From Tillus elongatus (lineage: Eukaryota; Arthropoda; Insecta; Coleoptera; Cleridae): a DNA stretch of 64,000 nt. A program made the position numbers and the translations under genes. The notes under the pieces are model-generated. The model was given only the letters and a program-made list of their open reading frames with translations. It had not been told where the DNA came from and ran no database searches. This document shows, piece by piece, positions 22,701-39,423 of the stretch. Where the stretch lies: positions 133,528,454 to 133,592,453 of the forward strand of contig OZ023263.1 in the NCBI GenBank assembly GCA_964006375.1. The letters run 5' to 3'. Positions within the stretch are counted from its first letter, which is position 1. Each line of letters begins with the position of its first letter.

Positions 22701-23396
22701 ATGCGTACCAGCAAACACGCTTCTGCCTTACCCATTACAAATATAGACGATGTTGTTACGGACACAGCTCAACAACAACTGAGGCATGGTCCTCTCTTTC
22801 CAAACACCGTTCGCTGTATCATATGTGGTCCGAGTGGGTGTGGTAAAACTAATGTCATGCTGAGTTTGTTGTTTGAAGCAAACGGTTTAAAATTTGATAA
22901 CGTGTATGTGTATTCAAAGTCTCTGTATCAACCGAAATACAAGATGTTAAAGGAGGTGATGAATGCCACAAAAGGTGTTGGTTACTATCCTTATCGAGAA
23001 AACGATGAAATATTAGATCCGGCAGATGCCAAGGACAACTCTGTGTTTATATTTGATGATGTAGCTTGTGACAAACAAGATAAAATAAGAGCATACTTCA
23101 GTATGGGCAGACATAAGAATATTGATTCATTCTATCTCTGTCAAACATATACACGAATACCCAAACATCTGGTACGTGACAACACCAATGTTATTGTGTT
23201 ATTCAAGCAAGATGAAACCAATTTAAAACACGTGTACGACGATCATGTGACCACCGATATGGACTTTAAACAATTTAAAACTATCTGCTACCAATGCTGG
23301 AAAGATAATAAGTATGGTGTGTTGGTGATTTTGAAGGAAAACGATGTACACAAAGGCCGATATAGAAAAGGATTCGATAGATATATATTATTCTAA
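22701..23396 (+). CDS. FtsK/HerA-type genome-packaging ATPase, copy A
   Basis: 231 residues. Walker A is GPSGCGKT at residues 43-50, and Walker B is FIFDD at 116-120. A conserved GRHKN...YLCQTYTRIPK region follows (about 130-155), like the sensor region of A32-type packaging ATPases. It would pump DNA into the capsid. It is transcribed divergently from the capsid genes, with a 124-base gap containing AT-rich promoter sequence. The ORF is complete, whereas copy B carries only a broken version. Confidence 0.88.
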   Translation: MRTSKHASALPITNIDDVVTDTAQQQLRHGPLFPNTVRCIICGPSGCGKTNVMLSLLFEANGLKFDNVYVYSKSLYQPKYKMLKEVMNATKGVGYYPYRENDEILDPADAKDNSVFIFDDVACDKQDKIRAYFSMGRHKNIDSFYLCQTYTRIPKHLVRDNTNVIVLFKQDETNLKHVYDDHVTTDMDFKQFKTICYQCWKDNKYGVLVILKENDVHKGRYRKGFDRYILF

Positions 23397-23416
23397 CAAA
23401 CAATGATAGACAGGGC

Positions 23417-23712
23417 AGTCAGCTGTCTAACACAGGTGTCTAACACAGCTGTCATACAGGTGTCTAACACAGCTGTCTAACACACAGCTGTCATACAGCT
23501 GTCTAACACACAGGTGTCTAACACACAGCTGTCTAACACACAGCTGTCTAACACACAGCTGTCTAACAGACAGCTGTCTAACACACAGCTGTCTAACACA
23601 CAGCTGTCTAACACACAGCTGTCTAACACACAGCTGTCTAACACACAGCTGTCTAACACACAGCTGTCTAACACACAGCTGTCTAACAGAGCTGCCTAAC
23701 ACAGCTGTCTAA
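23417..23712. repeat. 15 bp minisatellite (CTGTCTAACACACAG)
   Basis: About 19 copies, mostly perfect, each holding an E-box-like CAGCTG. The period is a multiple of three, so all frames stay open and give spurious repeat peptides. It lies between the ATPase and the DUF8207-like gene. Confidence 0.95.
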
Positions 23713-23846
23713 CAAGACAGACGGATATCGTGATAAATAAGAAGGCATGTACCGTGACGGAGTCAGTATATGTTAAACCACCACACAACCTGTATCGCTC
23801 AAACAAATGATTAGACCGTCTGGTAACACCAAACAGTTGTAGCACA

Positions 23847-24974
23847 ATGGAAGTGTTGGGTAAGGAAGAGCGAAAAGTTAAGAAAAGGATTTTACAACTT
23901 GCTGACAATATTCGAAAAAAACATTTAATGCTTAAACTTAACAGAGCTGAGAATGATGATGCTCTGCAACGTTTATATAAACCACTTGTTGAGCCCCTAA
24001 GTGAAATATCTAAAAACACAGCAGCACTGCAGCAGCAGCAGCCCCAGCAACAACCAAAGGCTGAACAAATCAAAGACGAAGTCGATATACCAGAAACGAA
24101 ACCCCAAGTACAGTTCCTTAAAGACCATGAAGTTTTTGAAGCTGAACCAAGGGAAGAGGCTGAGGAGACAAGTTCCGATGAGGATATCCCAACATTTGAA
24201 GAGCTTGAGGCCGACCTACAAACTGTCACAACCAACCCTGCATATCAAGAATTTTTGGAGCAATATCCTGACCGAGTTCGATATTATGTAGACAAGTATT
24301 TTACTGAACCACCAAGGCTCGGTACCATTGATCAAACGTATGGTGCCCGCTACGCTAAAGATACCGGTAGCTGGAGTCTTGGTAACAAACACTTAGACTT
24401 TACCGATGCTGAGATTCAACTGGGCCAAAGGAGATACCCGCAAACACAAGGTTTGCTAGAATTGTTATTTATGAAAAGACCCCGGGGGTATACTTATGAC
24501 GATCTTCAACACTATAGAGATATTCTAGAAGCAACTAGTGTTTATAAAATGAACTATGATCCTAACGCCCGAACCAAGGGTTGTTCCTCTGAAAAGTATC
24601 TGACTCTAATAAAACCAGTGATAAATCCACGAGGTCGTAGATCCTCAACACCTCAAGGTTTTGGTTACACCTACGAGGAAGACGATGACGACAGCAACGA
24701 CAGACATCTTAACAAAAAACAAAAGACTGAACTTAAAACTCAGAGTGATAAGAGCAGCGATAGCAACGGCATGAGCCCTAACAACAACATCAGCACCAAC
24801 AACTATATGATACAAAATAACAAACAAATAGCCTATGTGTATTGGAATGACATAAACGAGTTGGTTGACAGACTTAGACTTTTAGTGGCTTCCCAAGTTG
24901 CAGGTAATAATGCTCATAACAACGAAATTCAGTCAATCTTGGAAGAACTAAAAGAAGCTAGTGTTATCACCTAG
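23847..24974 (+). CDS. DUF8207-like Polinton protein, copy A
   Basis: 375 residues. It has a basic N terminus, a Gln/Pro-rich then acidic linker (about 55-130), a central domain with YGARYAKDTGSWSLGNK and RYPQTQGLLELLF (about 165-210), a low-complexity Asp/Asn/Ser region (about 275-325), and a C-terminal YVYWNDINELVDRLRLLVAS helix block (about 328-350). The central and C-terminal blocks recall uncharacterised proteins common in arthropod and cnidarian Polinton-type elements. The function is unknown; a virion or core role is a guess. An AATAAA lies about 120 bases after the stop, meeting the signal of the convergent KilA-N gene. Confidence 0.65.
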   Translation: MEVLGKEERKVKKRILQLADNIRKKHLMLKLNRAENDDALQRLYKPLVEPLSEISKNTAALQQQQPQQQPKAEQIKDEVDIPETKPQVQFLKDHEVFEAEPREEAEETSSDEDIPTFEELEADLQTVTTNPAYQEFLEQYPDRVRYYVDKYFTEPPRLGTIDQTYGARYAKDTGSWSLGNKHLDFTDAEIQLGQRRYPQTQGLLELLFMKRPRGYTYDDLQHYRDILEATSVYKMNYDPNARTKGCSSEKYLTLIKPVINPRGRRSSTPQGFGYTYEEDDDDSNDRHLNKKQKTELKTQSDKSSDSNGMSPNNNISTNNYMIQNNKQIAYVYWNDINELVDRLRLLVASQVAGNNAHNNEIQSILEELKEASVIT

Positions 24975-25146
24975 TAAACCCAAAGCCATGCAGAAGCACC
25001 GACAACAACAACAACACCAACGCAACACTGAACCATCTAATGTTAATAATTCTATAAATGTATTCCAACAAAGAGTTTACATACTTGTACTTAGAATCAA
25101 ATAAAAGTCTTTGTTAAAATTACTGTGTTTTTATTTTGTAATACAA

Positions 25147-26076
25147 TTAAAAAGTATGTCTTAAAGCAATAATATCCTGAACAAACTTATCTTGTGGTAC
25201 ATCGGCTATATGTAGGTTGTTTCTATGTGCTGTAAGGTATTTCACTTCAGTCTTGATTCTGTTAAAGAGGTTTACTGAATTTGGATCGTACAGCTTGTTT
25301 AGGATCACTTGGGCGTTGGGGTGTTTATTTTTAAAGTTCCTCACAGCCCTGGGGAAACTTTTCTTTTGTGTTCTTACAGCATGATATGGATAGGGGGCGT
25401 CTTTCTCGTTTCTTGCAAGTAAACCAAACACAATTATTTTTCCCAGGTTACTTGGCTTTGGGGATATATCTTCAAGATATTCTGTGACTTTAGCATTTGT
25501 TTCTCGCATATGCTGCAACTCATCATTTATCTCCATTAATTTTACTTCAATCGCATCTAGGCTGTCCCTGTATTTCTGATCAAATTCGTTTAGGAAAAAA
25601 TCATAAATAATTTGGTTGCATTTTTTATAGAACTGATTGGATATCCAACAAGCCAAATTTAATATTAAATCTTTACACACATATGTACCAGATATCAAGT
25701 TGTTTTCAGCCTGTCTCCCACCAAAGTCCACCAGATATATAGCTGTTGTTGGTATTACTTGAGTTGTTGCGTTCGTTTTTAGGGTATTTCGACTCCCTGG
25801 CGATAACTCTAAGTGGGCTCCCTCGGTTGAAATATTGAGGGTATCGGTATTCAGATACCCTGACTCTTCCTTTAGCAGACTGTTGTAATAGGCAATCAGC
25901 TCTTTAGTTTTCTTATTTTCCAACCAATGATACATTTTTTTATTACTAGTTTTACACAGTTTAGTTGCATTAAAATATCCAGTGTTTTTATCGATAATAA
26001 GTTGAAAGTCTCCAAATAGACCATACCAGAAGTTGTCTTTAATTTGCTGGTAACACACATCACTTAATGTAGCCAT
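25147..26076 (-). CDS. KilA-N domain protein with DUF3627-like C terminus, copy A
   Basis: 309 residues from ATG at 26,076 (MATLSDVCYQQ); the ORF is open further upstream, but this Met directly precedes the domain. The N-terminal KilA-N domain shows FNATKLCK and YHWLENKKTKELI (about 37-65) and GTYVCKDLILNLACWIS (about 140-156). A coiled-coil-like stretch follows (about 178-215), then a C-terminal domain with PYPYHAVRTQKKS and FNRIKTEVKYL, which resembles DUF3627 of iridovirus and related large DNA virus proteins. KilA-N domains bind DNA; a regulatory role is likely. It is convergent with the DUF8207-like gene. No copy B counterpart is in the window. Confidence 0.8.
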   Translation of the reverse strand: MATLSDVCYQQIKDNFWYGLFGDFQLIIDKNTGYFNATKLCKTSNKKMYHWLENKKTKELIAYYNSLLKEESGYLNTDTLNISTEGAHLELSPGSRNTLKTNATTQVIPTTAIYLVDFGGRQAENNLISGTYVCKDLILNLACWISNQFYKKCNQIIYDFFLNEFDQKYRDSLDAIEVKLMEINDELQHMRETNAKVTEYLEDISPKPSNLGKIIVFGLLARNEKDAPYPYHAVRTQKKSFPRAVRNFKNKHPNAQVILNKLYDPNSVNLFNRIKTEVKYLTAHRNNLHIADVPQDKFVQDIIALRHTF

Positions 26077-26639
26077 TTTGAAACAGATTTGAGTAGAGCA
26101 AACTGAAGCACGTCTTTTCTCAACGACAACTGAATTGTGAATGAGCTTTAGAGTGTGTGTACCCAATTTATATATGCTGCCACAATAACCGTTTTTAAAA
26201 CTATATTTGTTTTCACAGAAACCTTACTAAATGTGTGTGTGTCTACAAATACGTTGTTTCTTATGGGAAACCGTGTCAAAAGCTCTATATTAGGCTAAAA
26301 TACATAGAATCTTATGGGAAATAGGAACGATTTAAGGTGTTAGCGGGGGCCTTTTCTACAAACACAAATAATGTGATTATGTCATCCTTTTCATGTCTGT
26401 ATGCTAGACAAGCTCAAACACGACTGCAGGGGGTGATTCAACAGATATAACACAAGATAACATTCGCCAAGGTCATCAACTGACACGTTGTTTACCTTTA
26501 AGAGGACCTCTCTCTTGTGTATATTAAACAGATACACAGACAAGCTCAAACAGGATCAAGGTTAACAACTGTAAAACGTTGTTTATCCTTTTGTAAGGCC
26601 TCTCTCTCTCTTACATCAGTTTGTTTCCTCAATACAAGA

Positions 26640-28035
26640 GAGACACTTGTTCAGTAAGTGTTAAGTCGTGAAACAAGGATGACGTCTCTTGCTGTATGTA
26701 AGTACACTCTTCTTATTATGTCTGTTTGCATTCAAATAACAAATACAAACATAACCTTACTAAACTATCAGATGATTGGTAATCAACATGTATACGAACA
26801 CCTAACCTCATATGTAAACAACAACTGGCTTTGTTTTATATATACAACTGCGAACAAACTTTTAACGTGTGCGTCTGTAGAGCTATTGGTTTAGGGACAG
26901 TGTATATCTGAGAAAGCTGTCTATGCCCGATTCGAGGTTCGTGGGTTCAAATCTAAGTTCAGGCGAATGCTTTTCTTTCAAATACACATGCATCTGTCAG
27001 TCTAAGCAAAGACTTTGAACTGTCATGACGTGTGTTATATCCTTTCAAACAGCATGTACAAGCTCCAACAATGGCAATCAGTTGTCTGTCTGTCTGTTTC
27101 CTCAACACAGAAGACACCTGTTCAGTAGTGTGTGTATTAAGCTGTGAAAGAAGGATGACGTCTCTTGTTGTATGTAAGTACACTCTTGTATTATGTCTGT
27201 TTGCATTCAAATAACAAATACAAACATAACCTCAACAAACAATCATATGACTGGTAATCAACACGTGTGTGAACATAACCTTAAAAAGCAAATACAAACA
27301 TAACCTTAATAAACAAATACATAACCTTAATAAACAAACAGATGATTGGTAATCAACACGTGTGTGTGTGTGTGTGAACATAACCTTAATAAACAAATAC
27401 ATAACCTTAATAAACAAACAGATGATTGGTAATCAACACGTGTGCGAACATAACCTTAATAAACAAATACATACATAACCTTAATAAACAAAATACATAC
27501 ATAACCTTAATAAACAACAGACAGCTGGTATTCGACAAACACACACACACATGGAGACCTGACTTGTAGATATCTATGGACACACAGGTCAGACATCTTG
27601 GAACGCTTGTGACGTCATCACAGGTCAGACATAAGACAGTTAATACCTAACCTGACTTGTAGATATCTATGGACACACAGGTCAGACATCTTGGAACGCT
27701 TGTGACGTCATCTCAGGGCAGTTCCATAGAGAACCAGGGGTTGCAGCTGTCTATTACAGGTCAGCCATCTTGGAACGCGTTTGACAGATGTGACATATGA
27801 CAGGTTAGGTGACATTTGACATCTGTCAACACTGTCAGGTCAGGTGACAGCTGACGTTGACAGCTGTCAGGTCAGTGACATTTGACGTTGACAGCTGTCA
27901 GGTCAGGTGACATTGACACCTGTCAAAACTGACAGGTCAGCTGTCAACTGTCACAGGTCAGCGCATGCGCATGACGTCATCGCGCATGCGCAGAAAAAAG
28001 TGGAGGGGATGGTCCCAGGTGTCGCACTATCTACT
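26640..28035. repeat. Right terminal inverted repeat of copy A
   Basis: It mirrors the left end for its outer ~750 bases. Further in, a ~120 base block (ggatgacgtctcttg to ggtaatcaac) occurs twice, at about 26,677-26,790 and 27,153-27,263. This shows an internal ~475 base duplication absent on the left. Multiple aaccttaataaacaaa repeats lie at 27,280-27,530. Confidence 0.82.
27960..27992. promoter_or_regulatory. NRF1-CRE-NRF1 palindrome in the right terminus
   Basis: Mirror of the block at 18,011-18,043: GCGCATGCGC, TGACGTCA and GCGCATGCGCA in 33 bases. Confidence 0.6.
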
Positions 28036-28138
28036 ATTGGGCATTACAATATATGATGTAGCCTTTGTATACCATACGGCTGTCAGTATGTCAATAGGTA
28101 TTTCTTTTTGTTTAAAAATAGAAAAAGGGGGGGGTATT

Positions 28139-28508
<370 letters not shown>

Positions 28509-28534
28509 TCCCGCCGGCCTTGAAAGTAGGTGCT

Positions 28535-33992
<5,458 letters not shown>

Positions 33993-34442
33993 AGTTTTTT
34001 GCAATTAATTTCTTCCGTGATATAACTCTCAATAGATAAGCCTTCCAGTACTCATGACTGTTTGCGTTTTTTAGAAACAAATGTCTATCGTTTTCCCTTA
34101 TGTCTTTGCTTTTGTTCCAGCTTTATTTCCTTCTTACTTATTGGCATTCAATGGTGACACTGCTCACAACAACAGGACTATTTTGATTTTTATATAAACA
34201 TGTTTTTTTTGACAAACCCAGTTAATTATTATAATTATCATTCAATGCATATGCAAAAAGAAATGCAACAGTAAGCCTGCTACGGTGGTGAATTGACACC
34301 AAAAAATAAACTTTAATTGTTTGTTACGCACTCAATGAGGTTTAAGGTTAGGTATAAACAATAACAATTGAAGGGAGCAGGATTGGCAATAAAATCCAAT
34401 TTTAGATTCGCTAAGTGCCTAGGAAAAACTTTCACAATTTTT
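33993..34442. other. No gene seen
   Basis: AT-rich sequence between the inverted repeat and the RNase H fragment. Confidence 0.5.
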
Positions 34443-34805
34443 CTTTCAAGCAGAAATGCTTCCTATAAATCTCTGTGTGCAGGAGTACATACAAAGATGA
34501 CTCAGAAATAGAAGTCTAAAATATTTTAAAACCGATTCGAAACTGACCCGGGAGTGCAAAAAATCCTTGAAGCAACTGGCTACGAACAAGAATGTAATTT
34601 TTGTGGGTACCTGGGGATCAAGGCATTGAAGAAAATGAGGAAGTAGATTACCTTGCAAAAATGGCAGCAACAACACCATTCTAAGGTCCAGAGCCCTATG
34701 GTGGACTAACAAAAAGGCTTAAAAATAAACTTGATAACTGGGAGAGAACTAAAGCCGTCAGACTAGAAAGGCCTGGACGCAGCAAGTGCGTTATGGTAGT
34801 GAATT
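34443..34805 (+). pseudogene. LINE RNase H domain fragment
   Basis: The plus strand encodes the end of an RNase HI domain: a LKQLATNKNVIF strand, then after a frameshift WVPGDQGIEENEEVDYLAK and AATTPF, then GPEPYGG. This is the classic WVPGHxGIxGNExAD pattern of I/R1-type LINEs with His replaced by Asp. Only the last third of the domain remains. It is followed by a 3' region leading to (TA)n at 35,102. Confidence 0.65.
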
Positions 34806-35274
<469 letters not shown>

Positions 35275-35389
35275 ATATAAAAATTGAAACTGACCCCGGA
35301 TATGGGTTCTAGGAGTCATAGTTCGCGCTCATTTGCAAAAAATTTTTCAACATTTAAAAGTCGGGATTGGTGATTTTTTTCTACGAAAA

Positions 35390-35706
35390 TTAACTAAAAA
35401 ACGCCAGGCTTAAAGCAGGAAAACGGTTCATTACCATATCAACAGAGAAATCTGAACTGTTTATCGGATTGAACATGCACGACTTGACAACAATCATAGG
35501 TCTTTTCACAGGACACTGTCCAGTAAGGTAGCAGCTAATGAAGATGGACAACGCGGACAGTGAAAACTGCAGATACTGCACTGGAACAGCAAAAACAACA
35601 GAAAATCTGATATGCAGTCGCATGACTCAGTTCTACAAAAGGCTCAAATCCCTTGGAGGGGTGACTCTAACGCACCAGGAAATAGGTGAAAAAGTCTGGA
35701 CGTAGT
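35390..35706 (+). pseudogene. LINE ORF2 C-terminal zinc-knuckle fragment
   Basis: The frame reads LFTGHCPV, a stop, CRYCTGTAKTTENLIC and FYKRLKSLGG to a stop at 35,706. This is the CxxC...H/C tail that follows RNase H in I/R1-type LINEs (LTGHC...CRFC...ETxxHLLC). The catalytic part is absent. The 3' region at 35,707-37,585 follows directly. Confidence 0.6.
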
Positions 35707-35810
35707 ACATGCGTTATGGTAGCGAATTTCCGTAAAAATGTTTTTAATGGCAAATATGTCTTGTTTTGAAAAGAATTACATTTGGTTGGCAGTATAACCT
35801 TTATAGTACT

Positions 35811-35976
35811 AACAATGTACCATATTTCATTAAAATAGCTTTTTTTATTGGCTGCGGCATCTCAGGCCATTAGCACATTCTTTCCCATTTATAGTACTAA
35901 CAATGTACCATATTTCATTAAAATAGCTTTTTTTATTGGCTGCGGCATCTCAGGCCATTAGCACATTCTTTCCCAT
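35811..35976. repeat. Tandem duplication of ~84 bases
   Basis: The block from tatagtactaacaatgtacc to cattctttcccat occurs twice in succession. It spans the junction between the LINE 3' region and the tail of the SINE, so it arose after SINE insertion. Confidence 0.85.
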
Positions 35977-36095
35977 CATTTAATATTATTTACAAATTTT
36001 CCAGACAAAGTCAACTTGGCTCGCCCGGGAATCGAACCCGGGACCTCTCGCTTTGCAGGCTGGCACCTAGCCACCTGCGCCACGAGGGCGTCCAA
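35855..36095 (-). mobile_element. tRNA-headed SINE
   Basis: On the minus strand the head (36,000-36,090) has an A-box-like GTGGCGCAGGTGGCTAGG, an anticodon-like CTGCAAA loop and a B box GGGTTCGATTCC. The acceptor and anticodon stems do not pair properly, so this is not a working tRNA. A short body and an A-rich tail (TTTTTTT on the plus strand) follow. AAAATAGCTTT flanks both sides as a target duplication. Confidence 0.7.
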
Positions 36096-37580
36096 AATAG
36101 CTTTGTTGTTTCAAAAAGTACAAACATTTTCCGGAAATAAACTTAAAGATTCCAGAAAAAACTGGTTCGATTTTCTTGACCAGCGAATCTTTTTTAGCTA
36201 TTTACACACTTGCCAAGATATAATTATTCACAAACAGCTTTAGAACCAAAAATGAAAAAAAAATATGAAAAGTTGCATACATTTTTTTTACAATAAATTA
36301 CCATTAATTATTAATTACCAACATATGATAAAAAAAAATTCTACAGAAATACTAAAAACATTTGCGAAAACTTAAAATTCAGCCTCTATTTGAGAGTGCC
36401 TGTATACGACATCTCGAGTTTTTCGACGAGTAATACAAACAAACATCTTTCTGAATGCGTAACATCTGCCAAAAACGAGAAGAGTTTCAATACAATTGAA
36501 ATAAATCAAAAACTATGAACGATATCAGTTTTATTTCTTAGGAAAATTCATTATAATTTTATGAAAAACACAAAACTACAATAACATAAGGCGGTGTTCT
36601 ATTTAAAAAAAGTGTACCACCAACGACTTATGGGCCATCCTGTGATTGTTAAAATCGGTTTATAAGATACAGCTCGAGATAGCTTATAATTAACATATAT
36701 ACTTTTTTCTCATATCTTGTATAGTAACAAATATATTGAGCTTTACGTAGAAATGCGTCACCCTGTATATGTGTAAAAAGACAAAAACTGAAACTGACCC
36801 CGTATATTGGTTTTAGGGGTTCTAGTTCGCGCTTATTTGAAGAAATCTTTTTAAAATTCATAAGTCGCGGTCCTCTCTATAACGAATTTTTTCTACGAAA
36901 ATTTGCTAAAATATAGACTATTAAACCATAAACCATATAGCTGAAACTACTGCCGAAGCATCAGAAAGAGGGTCTATTTGAAATGGATTTTCCGAAAATA
37001 TTTTAGTAAAATGAGGGACAATGATGATTGAAGCTGAAGCATAAGGCTTTGTGAAACACACTTAGTACGATATATATTATACATAATCCGTATTTGTTTT
37101 AATTTCGTTGTCTGAAAGTTGCAAATTTTGACGTTTCAAATGGCAACTTTGACATTTTGAGAAGAAAAATGATACAATTTTCAATCTTTTTTCTGCTACT
37201 TCTTGACCTTTTTGCATCAAGAAAACTTAATGGTTGTATAAAATATTCAATTGGTTTTGTTAGTCAAACAAAATATTCTTGTGCTTTCCTCTGATCACCA
37301 GTCGCATCCAAAGTTTTGTCTTACAATGCCAATAACTTGTTTTCTTTCAACTTATAGATCTGAGTTTCGGCGTTTAGCTTAAGTTTGATAGTAGAAACGT
37401 ATGTGCCAAATTTGGTTGTCATAGCTCTGTTATTTTTGGAGATACAAAAATTTTCCGAAAGAAAATCCCAAATTTTCCCGGAAAAACCCGTCCGATTTTC
37501 CTGGCAAACGAACTTATCCAAGCCACTTACAAAGGTACGTACAAAATTTCATCAAAATCGGCCCCTTATTTTCGATTTAA

Positions 37581-37584
<4 letters not shown>

Positions 37585-37666
<82 letters not shown>
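37585..37666. repeat. (TA)n tract
   Basis: Precedes module X copy 1. Confidence 0.97.
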
Positions 37667-37670
<4 letters not shown>

Positions 37671-38461
37671 ACAGATCTCCCCATTAGTGAATTTTTTGTA
37701 TTAGGAAAAATTCGCTATTAGCCCCCAAGAAGATAGTGGACTATATAAAAAGTCTGAACTTTTTGGGAAACTATTAGGAAAAACAGCATGCACAAAAGAC
37801 CCATTGGGGTGACAAAGCTGAGACGCCAAAGGTATATAATAAGACTCATTAAAAACCCACGGCTTTACGCACCCTCCGAAGAACGTGCAGACATTCAACT
37901 TACTCAAATACAATGCCACAACCTCGGTTGATGTTAATTTTGCGGAATGTGCTAAGGAAGTGAAACGCGAACCCTTGGAATCGAACCCAGTACCCCTGGG
38001 TTCAGAGGCACACGTTCTTACCCCTGAACCACCGAGGCTCTTTTTTCAGGTTAATATAGCCTTCAGTTTGACATCATGATTGTAGTATAAATGTGACATC
38101 CAAATCCATATGCATATATTTAGTCTTGTGTAAATGTAATAATAATTGTTTTTTTTTTAAATTTATTTTTAATGTTTTGGTACCTTTTTTTGGCCTCTTA
38201 ACCCAAAATAACCTTTGTTTCTAGTTCTCAGAATGTGCTAAGCTGTTAATGCCATTTGAAGGTGCACATGAAATAGTCACAGAAAACCCGAAAAACTGCT
38301 GTGAACTAAAAAAAAACCCAAGGCAGGAAAGATTTGTGGAATTGCTCTTGTAAAAGATATAGTTAAATTTTATGACTAAACAAAGCTTAAAATGCGGAAG
38401 TAAACTACAAACGTGTAAGTTAAAAAAATGTCTGGGAGAAAGTAAATTAGAAAAGAAGGTT

Positions 38462-38464
<3 letters not shown>
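37667..38464. repeat. Module X, copy 1 (~798 bp), with tRNA-like head
   Basis: Nearly identical to 44,876-45,674. On the minus strand at about 37,968-38,033 it contains a tRNA-derived segment with an A-box-like GTGGTTCAGGGGTAAGAA and a B box GGGTTCGATTCC, so a SINE is embedded. Both copies abut (TA)n at the left edge. Confidence 0.85.

Positions 38465-38539
<75 letters not shown>
38465..38539. repeat. (TA)n tract
   Basis: Joins module X copy 1 to palindrome P copy 2. Confidence 0.97.
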
Positions 38540-38542
<3 letters not shown>

Positions 38543-38919
38543 TTAAATTTTTGTGACGGTAATAGTGTTATTTATCAAAAAATTGTGGGAACGCCGTCAG
38601 TTGTAGAATAAAACTCTTTATTATACGCCGAGCTTTCGGAAAAATTTATTACTTTATCGAGGATATAACATGAGTTCTACTAAACTATTTATCTAATAAC
38701 AAACATAAAAAGAAAACCTTTTGATGAAATTGAGTGAAGTCTAATAAATTTATTAGACTTCACTCAAATTCATCAAAAGGTTTTCTTTTTATGTTTGTTA
38801 TTAGATAAATAGTTTAATAGAACTCATGTTATATCCTCGATAAAGGAATAAATTTTTCCGAAAGCTCGGCGTATAATAAAGAGTTTTATTCTACAACTGA
38901 CGGCGTTCCCACAATTTTT

Positions 38920-38924
<5 letters not shown>
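38540..38924. repeat. Fold-back palindrome P, copy 2
   Basis: Near-identical to 29,594-29,978, with a few substitutions (for example one in the first 20 bases). Palindrome 38,573-38,924, again flanked by (TA)n. Confidence 0.92.

Positions 38925-39010
<86 letters not shown>
38925..39010. repeat. (TA)n tract
   Basis: Joins P copy 2 to the LINE 3' fragment. Confidence 0.97.
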
Positions 39011-39013
<3 letters not shown>

Positions 39014-39346
39014 CGATAACTCAAAAAATAATGGGCCGATTTTGATGAAATTTGGTACATACCTTTGTTTTGTAAGTGGCTTGGATTGGGTGGGTTCGTT
39101 AGCCAGGAAAATCAGACGTGTTTTTCTTGGAAAATATTTGGTTTCTTTCGGAAATTTTTTATATCTCCGAAAATAACAGAGCTATGACAACCAAATTTGG
39201 CGCATACGTTTCTACTATTAAACTTACCCTGCACGCCGAAATTCAGATCTCTAAGTTGAAAGGAAAAAAAGTTATATGCATTTTAAGAAAAAAACTGGCG
39301 ATCAGAGGAAAGCACAAGAATAAAATATTTTGTGTGACTAACAAGG

Positions 39347-39351
<5 letters not shown>
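39011..39351 (-). repeat. LINE 3' fragment, second copy of 30,075-30,405
   Basis: Almost identical to the first 330 bases at 30,075, and cut off at the (TA)n tract that received the Gypsy insertion. Confidence 0.85.

Positions 39352-39419
<68 letters not shown>
39352..39419. repeat. (TA)n tract, insertion target of the Gypsy element
   Basis: TA run directly before the 5' LTR; it resumes at 44,776. Confidence 0.97.

Positions 39420-39423
<4 letters not shown>

Larger units (their letters stand above)
17968..28035. mobile_element. Polinton-like element, copy A, complete with termini (~10.07 kb)
   Basis: The ends are inverted: both start AGTAGATAGTGCGACACC, with the 5'-AG typical of Polintons/Mavericks. 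Six bases outside each end are attaag (left) and attggg (right), four of six matching, so a 6 bp target duplication is possible but decayed. Inside are six gene-sized ORFs: major capsid, penton-like and minor capsid leftwards, ATPase and a DUF8207-like protein rightwards, and a KilA-N protein leftwards. No DNA polymerase B, integrase, PLA2 or protease ORF is present. Closest known groups are Polintons, adintoviruses and related insect elements. It is either a deleted Polinton or a capsid-only relative that depends on another element for replication. Confidence 0.85.
35688..37585 (+). repeat. LINE 3' region (right arm of the 30-37.6 kb inverted pair)
   Basis: Inverted counterpart of 30,075-31,748, interrupted by a SINE and a tandem duplication at 35.8-36.1 kb, and ending at (TA)n. 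Confidence 0.6.

Noticed and set aside
23417..23712. CRISPR-like array
   Set aside because: The 15 bp units have no spacers, and the genome is eukaryotic.
17962..28041. A confident 6 bp target duplication for the Polinton-like element
   Set aside because: Flanks attaag and attggg match at four of six bases, which chance could produce.
36000..36090. Functional tRNA gene
   Set aside because: A and B boxes are present, but the acceptor and anticodon stems do not pair; it is a SINE head.
37968..38033. Functional tRNA gene (also at about 45,177-45,243)
   Set aside because: Only A-box and B-box similarity; it is duplicated inside module X and the stems are poor.
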